Below are positions 58,000 to 64,000 of a stretch of DNA of 64,000 nt, piece by piece. Made by a program: the position numbers and the translations under genes. Below the pieces are notes generated by a model. It was given only the letters and a program-made list of their open reading frames with translations, did not search any database and had not been told where the DNA came from. The stretch's first letter is position 1, and each line of letters opens with the position of its first letter. The stretch is from Poa pratensis (Eukaryota > Streptophyta > Magnoliopsida > Poales > Poaceae): assembly GCA_947311845.1 (NCBI GenBank), contig CAMZMU010000063.1:53418064-53482063 (forward strand), given 5' to 3'.

Positions 58000-59554
58000 T
58001 GATGCATGTAAAATGCATACATGAACTTTGCACTTTATCACTTATATTCTAATCATATTTGCATCATATAAGGGTTATACCACTGTTATTTAATGATTTT
58101 AGGAAATAAAATAATTGTTTCCTATTTTTATGGAATTAACCCTGCGCAGGCAGAAAACCCTATATCTTTCCTTTTATGTTTCAGGGACCCAAACGTCGTC
58201 ATAAAATTCTGGAAAAATACAGAGGTCGTTATTTTGGAAGGAAGAAGACGTAGGAGCGAAGGAATCAAGCAAACGGAGCCCGCAAGGCGAAAAGGGGGTG
58301 GCCCACGTGGCCAGGTACTGTGGCCGCGTGGGGCCCACTCATTTCGGCCTCGTGGCTCCATTGTCGTCGATCTTTCGTCCATCGACTCCGTCTTGACCTA
58401 AAAACGCCTATAAAAAAGGTCCCCCGACGTTCTCTGGAAGGAGGCGGCGGAGAAACACAGAACCACGAAACAGAGAGTTAGAAGGCTGCCGCCGGAGAAG
58501 ATCGGAGGGGGGAAACGCCGCCGGAGTCACCTCCGGAGGGCTCCACTCCCCTCCGGCGTGTTCATCATCAACATCTACAGCAAGAACATCTCCACCATCA
58601 TCACCATGATGAAGGGGGAGTAGTCCACCCCCTGGACTTGGGTTTGTGGTGGTAACTTATGTATCTCTCCTCTCTCTTGAGCTTCACTAATTAGTACCGT
58701 ATGAGCTGCTAAACATGATTACGGTCATCTATGTAATACCTTTGTGGTGAATATTGTGGTATGAGATGATTTGTTATGCATTTACCGTTGTGTTGGAGCT
58801 TTTGTGATTTGTCATACTTTGGAGATATTTTATGATGCATGTGATGGTTTGATTTATTCATAATGCCTTGTTTATCATTGTCATGAGGTGATTGACACCA
58901 CCAAGTGTAGATAGATGAGAGAGTTGTGATCACACACACGAAATATAAATCATTGCACTTGTGTTTAGAATATTGTCCATTAAGAAGTATGATGTATGTA
59001 GGTACGGGATGGCCGATGTGACACGGCGTAGGTATTGAGTGACACAGTACCGCCCAACATCCTTTGTCTGGGGGTAAAAAGAAAGAGTATGATGTGAGAG
59101 TGAGAGCAACCACGCTAGCCTTACGAGGGTGACCTAGCAATACAAATGAATATTTCTTTCAACTATGTGTTTTAGGACATATAGCTGTCATAAAAGCTAC
59201 CATTAAAACATGACAATTGTGTGTACTTTATCTATAACATGATAATCACCATAGATGAGAGAGAGGATTAAGTGAACCCATGAACCCATGTCCATTGTTC
59301 CTAGAAGAGAAAACATTTGTCTTGTCCTCTTGCGTTGAAGAGGATTGGGACACTTTTACATTCTTGTTTTGCTACATCGAACTTCCATCCATCAACCACC
59401 TTGTTCTCCAAACTTGTTTAGTGCATAATCAACTAAAACTTGTGACACTTTAGTTGTAGGGAATAGATAATTTTTCCTTCTTGCTCCTGCGGATCGATGC
59501 CTTACTTCCACATTGAGAGGTGCTACAGTGATCCCTTGCTCTTGGGGGTTATCA
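58000..59554 (+). repeat. 3' LTR of element B
   Basis: 1555 bp, TGATGCATG to GGGGGTTATCA, followed by the target duplication CCTAG. TATAAAAAA is at 58409. The upstream dyad at 58302-58332 has one C-to-T change that still allows a G-U pair in RNA. Confidence 0.92.
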
Positions 59555-60950
59555 CCTAGTGGCAAGGGGATGTTGATGTCTTCCTTGCCCACCCAAGTTC
59601 GAGTCCCCACGCTCACAATTTCGGTGTTGCATATAAAAAGGTTGTGATCCTGCAGTCCTGTGGCTCCGGCAATTCACTATTATCGATTAATTAGTAGTCG
59701 ATGATAGTGGATTGTCACATCCATCGAACTGTTGCATTGCAATCAAACTTTTTTTGTTTTCTAGTTATATATACACAAAGGTTTACCTTTTTATTAATTA
59801 TTTTCAATTTACATGCCATTTTTTACCTATATTAATGTGTTGTAGTAAGTACTTAATTATAAAATATTTGTAGCTAGCTAGCTCATATTTTGATAGACAA
59901 ATATCTGGAGGGTCCGGACAGACTCCGAGTTTGCCCTAAAACGATGTTCGTGTATTAATAGTTCTTTAAAATGTTATTGTTGAATTTTATAATGATACTT
60001 ATCACAAAATGTTGGTACTGTGTTTTTTGGGGGAATTTTAAAATTGAACATCTATTGTTCTTGCATTTAATTGATTTATTGGCTTTTTAATAGAATTTTT
60101 ATATAATACGTAAAACATGTCAGAAAATCTTGAAACTTGCTATGTGTTTATCATATGATACCTACAGGTTGTGGTAATTGTATTACGCAGTTTCAAAAAA
60201 AATTGTATGGCTATGTGCATTCTAACTTTAATACACATATCTAACGGTTGGAGTTTTGTCCCAATCATAGGCTTAGTTTAGTGGCAAGGAGATGTTGATG
60301 TCTTCCTTGCCCACCCAAGTTCGAGTCCCCATGCTTGCAATTTAGAGTTGCATATATATAATTGTTGGTTCTGATCTAATAGTTCTGTGGGTCTGGCAAC
60401 TTATTATTATCGATTAAACGATAATAATGAGTTGTCCCATCCATTGAAATGCTGCATCGGAATAAAAAAAATTGCATTTAAATATATACGCAAATTTTTG
60501 GAGTAATAATTTACATGCCATTTTTTTACCTATGTAAATATGTATGAAAATTGTCATCTTGCACTAAATGATATCAGTACATGTGTTGTAGTAAGTACTT
60601 AATTATAAAATATTTGTAGCTAACTAGCTCATATTTTGATAGACCAATATCCGGAGGGTCCGAACACACTTCGAGTTTGCCCTAAAACGATGTTCGTGTA
60701 TTAAAAATTATTTAAAATGTTGTTATTGAATTTTATAATGATACTTATCACAAAATGTTGGTACTGTGATTTTTTTGGGAGTTTTGAAATTGAATATCTA
60801 TTGTTCTTGCATTTAATTGATTTATTGGTTTTTAATGGATTTTTTTGTATAATAAGTAAAACATGTCAGAAAATCATGAAAGTTTCTATGTGTTTATCAC
60901 ATGATACCTACAGACTGTGGTAATTGTGTTACGCAATTCCAAAAAAAAAA
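59555..60950 (+). repeat. Tandem tRNA-headed repeat (SINE-like), two copies, 722-bp spacing
   Basis: Copy 1 starts near 59559 and copy 2 at 60281. They share GTGGCAAGG..GATGTTGATGTCTTCC, the B box GTTCGAGTCCC (59597-59607; 60319-60329), a stem-loop (59675-59709; 60401-60430) and several hundred bases of AT-rich body (for example CCTAAAACGATGTTCGTGTA). The A box is TAGTTTAGTGG in copy 2 (60274-60284). In copy 1 it is TAGCCTAGTGG, split by element B. The tail of a preceding copy lies at 37238-37304. tRNA-like A and B boxes indicate polymerase III promoter ancestry. The family is not one I recognise. Confidence 0.7.
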
Positions 60951-61213
60951 GCACTGAAGGTCTATTGTGCCGAGTACAATGTCCCTGCCGGTTCACCACA
61001 CCTTTGAGTATAAACTCAATGCTTTTATACTACATCATATAATCTCTTCATTATATTCTAAATTTATTGTATATCAACTTAAATGAACAGTACATAGGAT
61101 ACGTAAACCTTATTTAAAAATTATAACATTTTTTCTTATTTGTTTGATTTTTTATATGATTCGAGCAAAATCCAGAGTGATCGAACATATACGTAAGGTG
61201 CGAAGAGGGAATA

Positions 61214-61700
61214 TTGGTGGCAAAGGCCAAAAATTTTTGGCTCAAAATTAAGGGGGAGGGGGCGGGGGATTTTTCCCCATTGCCGCCACGCAACTCAAAC
61301 CCTATCTCGACGCTGACCCTCTCGCCGCCACCCTATTCCACATTCCCCATTTCCCGCCCCCTCACAGTTCCCCATCGGTGCCCTTCTGCTCACCGCTGGC
61401 CGCCGTTCCTCGTCGCTCTCAATCCCCAGCTCAGGTGCGTTCTTCCTCTGACCCACTCCGCTCCGCAGCTCTCTAGTTGCTTAGATCTTCTCCGAGCCGC
61501 CTCCTCTAGCTTAGATCTTCCCCTTTACTTCAGATCGATGGTCGGACACATGCGCGGCAGAGGTGACCGGCGCGGCTCTCAGGCGGCCAGATTTGCCGCA
61601 CGGGTGGATGCAGTGGATGCTCGGGCTGAGGTCGCGCGCACTCGGGCTGATGTCCTCTCCAATCGGGCCGATGCCGCGGAGGTTCGGGCTGCTGAAGCCG
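61214..61700 (+). pseudogene. 5' part of an unrecognised gene, cut by element D
   Basis: A C/T-rich leader is followed by a possible intron, GTGCGT (61435) to TTACTTCAG (61533), and ATG at 61538. The frame MVGHMRGRGDRRGSQ continues as an Ala/Arg-rich repeat (ARVDAVDARAEVARTRADVL, RADAAEVRAAEA) for 54 codons, where the LTR of element D starts and the host frame ends. The repeat spacing suggests a helical or coiled segment. I cannot assign a family. It may be a cellular gene or the 5' end of a transposon gene. The downstream part should lie beyond element D, outside the window. Confidence 0.45.
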
Positions 61701-62544
61701 TGATTACCCCCAAGAGCAAGGGATCACCGTAACATACATCATACTTCTTAAAGAACAATATTCTATCAAAGCATGACAAGTCATAAAAGTTCCAACACAA
61801 CAGAAAATGCATAACAATCATCTCATACCACAATATTCACCACAAAGGTATTACATAGATGACCGTAATCATGTTCAGCAGCTCATACGGTACTAATTAG
61901 TGAAGCTCAAAGAGAGGAGTGATACATAAGTTACCACCACAAACCCAAATCCAGGGGGTGGACTACTCCCCCTTCATCATGGAGACGGTGGAGAAGTCGT
62001 TGGAGAAGGTGGAGACCACCCCGGCAGCGCCCCGCCGGAGTTCTCCCCCTCCAATCTGCAGCTCCTGATCTCCGTTTCGGTGTTTCTGTGTTTCGGCGGC
62101 ACTCCTTCCAGAGAACGTCGGGGGGCTATTTTTATAGGCGTTTTTAGGTCAAGACTATGTCGGTGGAGCAAAGATCGACGGCCACGGAGCTCCGAGGGGG
62201 AAAAGAGGTGGGCCCACGCGGCCAGGTACAGTAGGCCGTGTGGGACCCTCTAATTTCAAGCCTGTTGGGCTTCTGGTCTTCAATTTAAGCCCATTGCGTT
62301 CGTCTCGAAAATTCTGAACCGTGCTCTTTGGCCTTGCCCTTTTTGGAGTCCCGAAGCTCCCGGAAAGTCTGAAACACTAAAAAAGACATTTTCTGGAAAA
62401 CAGGGTTAATTCCAAATAAATGGGAAAACTATGAAGTATTCCCAAAATCATTATAAAACATTGATATAACCCTTATATGATGCAAATATGATTGGAATAT
62501 AAGTAAAATAATGCAAAGTTCATGTATGCATTTTACATGCATCA
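61701..62544 (-). repeat. 3' LTR of element D, internally deleted
   Basis: 844 bp against 1555 bp in B. The ends match B (sense start TGATGCATG; sense end GGGGGTAATCA), but two internal blocks are missing. One ends at ATTGTTCTTTAAGAAGTATG; the other lies between GATGTATGT and the terminal TACGGTGATCCCTTGCTC. TATA box is at 62127-62136 (minus) and the dyad at 62213-62244 with one mismatch. Confidence 0.85.
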
Positions 62545-64000
62545 ACATCCCCAAGTTTAACCTATACTCGTTCTCGAGTATGAAGGTGATAAAACTAATA
62601 TGGACTTTGCAATTTAATACTAACAAGGGATATCAAAGATGATTGCTACTGCTACATAGAGTCAAATGATTCATTCTTCAAAGGAGTAGCAATATGCAAA
62701 ACAGTTTATGAAGTGATATCAAGTATTCAATGTAAGGATGTTCAATGATAGTTCACAAAGTGTAACATAACAGATAGTAGTATGGACATTCTTACTTTTG
62801 CATACATGTGGCCATAGAGTGATGATGAAAATCTGAATATGTTTGGTGGACACTTTGGAAAGATGAATAGGTGAGTAGAGGTAAAGCATGCATAAGTTTC
62901 ATCTAACCTCCAAACTCTCCTACTTAAGTTAATGATTGCAATGTGGTAATACTTGGTGTCAAGCTCTCATTCCCTTATCATAGCATCTTGAATGATTATA
63001 GTTTAATGTGAGAGCAAATATGAGTAGTGTGCTTGACAAAGTAAAGGTTGGATGTCTCATGCCCCTTGAATACAAGTACCTACACCATAATTACTCAACT
63101 TGGGAAAAGCAAGTTCAAGTTATCTATCATTGTAAGTAATAATAGTATCATCAAGAGCGTCAACTAGGGTACCTCTTGTCCCAGGATATGGAACAAGCCC
63201 ATATCAAAATGACAAGACAAACAAACAAGATGAACCAACTCAACACCCTTTTTATTTACCATTGGAATAGCTTTTTATTGTAAGGTGTGTCATAGATAAT
63301 TCACCATAGCATGTAAGTAAATTTCCACCATGAATAATGCATGGCTTAGATTAGCGGCCCAGGCGTCTCTCTAACCATTTATACAAACTCATTCAAACTA
63401 AATCATTTCCCCCTTATTTCACCATGATAGGCATCCATAGACAAAAGCACATGATATCAACTAAATGGAGCATGTTGAAAGCTTTGCATGTGACAGCACA
63501 TATGGGCTAACTCCCAACCTCGAACATTTATCAAGCCACTAGCATCATAATCTTAATCACAATGGGTCATGTTTTATTTATAGCAATGATAGTAAAAATG
63601 TGCATCAAGTTCATGAGAGCTATATAACCAACTTTTCCCATGGCAATCAATAACATAATCATTTTCATTCAGAGGTATAGATAACACAAATATCATGATG
63701 ACCATACTCGGAATAGCATATAGCTAGTAGGTAGATATGGTGGACTCACTGGAATAACTTTGGTTGAAGGTGTTGGAAACAAGTTTTAACTTGTTGGAAT
63801 GTTTGGGCTAGCAAAAGGGAGAAAGTTGACCATCTAGATGCATGCATGAGTGTCCATAGAACTAACTAATCCATGTTAAACCAAGTAAAATAACAATCAG
63901 CACCAAAACATGAATAAGTGATAGCTCTTCAAAAAGGATTTGCAAACTATTACTCATAAACAAGCTCATGGATCATGCAACTATATGTATCATTAAAAAT
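62545..64000 (-). other. Untranslated 3' internal region of element D
   Basis: The reverse complement is collinear with 56500-57999 of element B and about 4000-5527 of element A. No ORF. Confidence 0.85.

Larger units (their letters stand above)
37305..59554 (+). mobile_element. Element B: Athila-type Gypsy LTR retrotransposon, non-autonomous, multiply invaded
   Basis: The LTRs lie at 37305-39885 (enlarged by a LINE fragment) and 58000-59554, and the 5-bp target duplication CCTAG is at 37300-37304 and 59555-59559. The interior has a tRNA-Asp primer site (39896), a gag-like ORF split by a Helitron, an untranslated 3' region split by element C, and the purine tract AAGCTTGGGGATGT before the 3' LTR. 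After removing the insertions no protease, RT or integrase remains. Its LTRs differ at several positions over the first hundred comparable bases (38396 against 58062), so it is older than A and C. Confidence 0.9.
61701..64000 (-). mobile_element. Element D: Athila-type element related to B, 5' part outside window
   Basis: Minus-strand copy whose 3' LTR is 61701-62544, followed by a purine tract and the reverse of the internal untranslated region of A and B, continuing to the window end. No coding region is in view. The family is the same as B by LTR sequence. The target duplication cannot be checked. Confidence 0.88.

Noticed and set aside
59597..60329. Genuine tRNA genes at the A/B-box pairs
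   Set aside because: No acceptor stem or cloverleaf could be drawn and the box spacing is too long; they are tRNA-derived heads of a repeat.

Overview
This window is eukaryotic plant nuclear DNA, almost certainly from a Triticeae grass (wheat, Aegilops, barley or rye group). Three things point there: nested Athila-type Gypsy elements whose primer-binding site matches plant tRNA-Asp, a SINE resembling the wheat Au family, and Stowaway MITEs with the usual grass ends. It also has one GC-rich B3 transcription-factor gene of cereal type. No bacterial operons, CRISPR arrays or rRNA genes were seen. The window is a repeat-dominated stretch around a small genic island.

Left block (1-10163): the 3' seven kilobases of a young Athila-type element (A, + strand) with an intact Gag-protease ORF but no reverse transcriptase or integrase. 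It sits in a broken antisense LINE (7247-10135) that ends at a run of 28 C.

Middle block (10164-37237): mostly low-copy DNA with small elements. These are a hAT MITE with an 8-bp target duplication, a SINE with a 13-bp duplication, an old antisense LINE carrying a palindromic Stowaway MITE, two A-tailed retroposons with long duplications, a complete 497-bp TRIM with only 53 bp between its LTRs, a small CACTA element and a second broken LINE. The recognisable cellular gene is a NGATHA-like B3 repressor at 20478-21699. It keeps the B3 domain, the RLFGV motif and a C-terminal LDLDL motif, but carries three small indels relative to the family. A 128-codon unrecognised ORF at 36252-36638 (minus) lies in a CpG-rich pocket.

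Right block (37238-64000): a layered nest. A tandem tRNA-headed repeat (722-bp unit) was split by Athila-type element B (37305-59554, target duplication CCTAG). B then received a LINE 3' fragment in its 5' LTR, a 3.8-kb minus-strand Helitron in its gag-like ORF, and a full-length 10.5-kb Gypsy element C (45826-56348, minus, target duplication GTTTG). C has an intact 1340-aa protease-RT-RNase H-integrase ORF. At the right edge, minus-strand element D, related to B and with an internally deleted LTR, interrupts an alanine-rich ORF with a plausible 5' leader intron.

How the parts may work together: A and B lack pol, but share with C the same tRNA-Asp primer-binding site. A and B also share long untranslated 3' regions with each other. 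C-type elements could therefore supply enzymes to A- or B-type elements; this is inference. Element order is read from nesting: B before C and the Helitron. A and C look youngest because their LTR pairs are almost identical.
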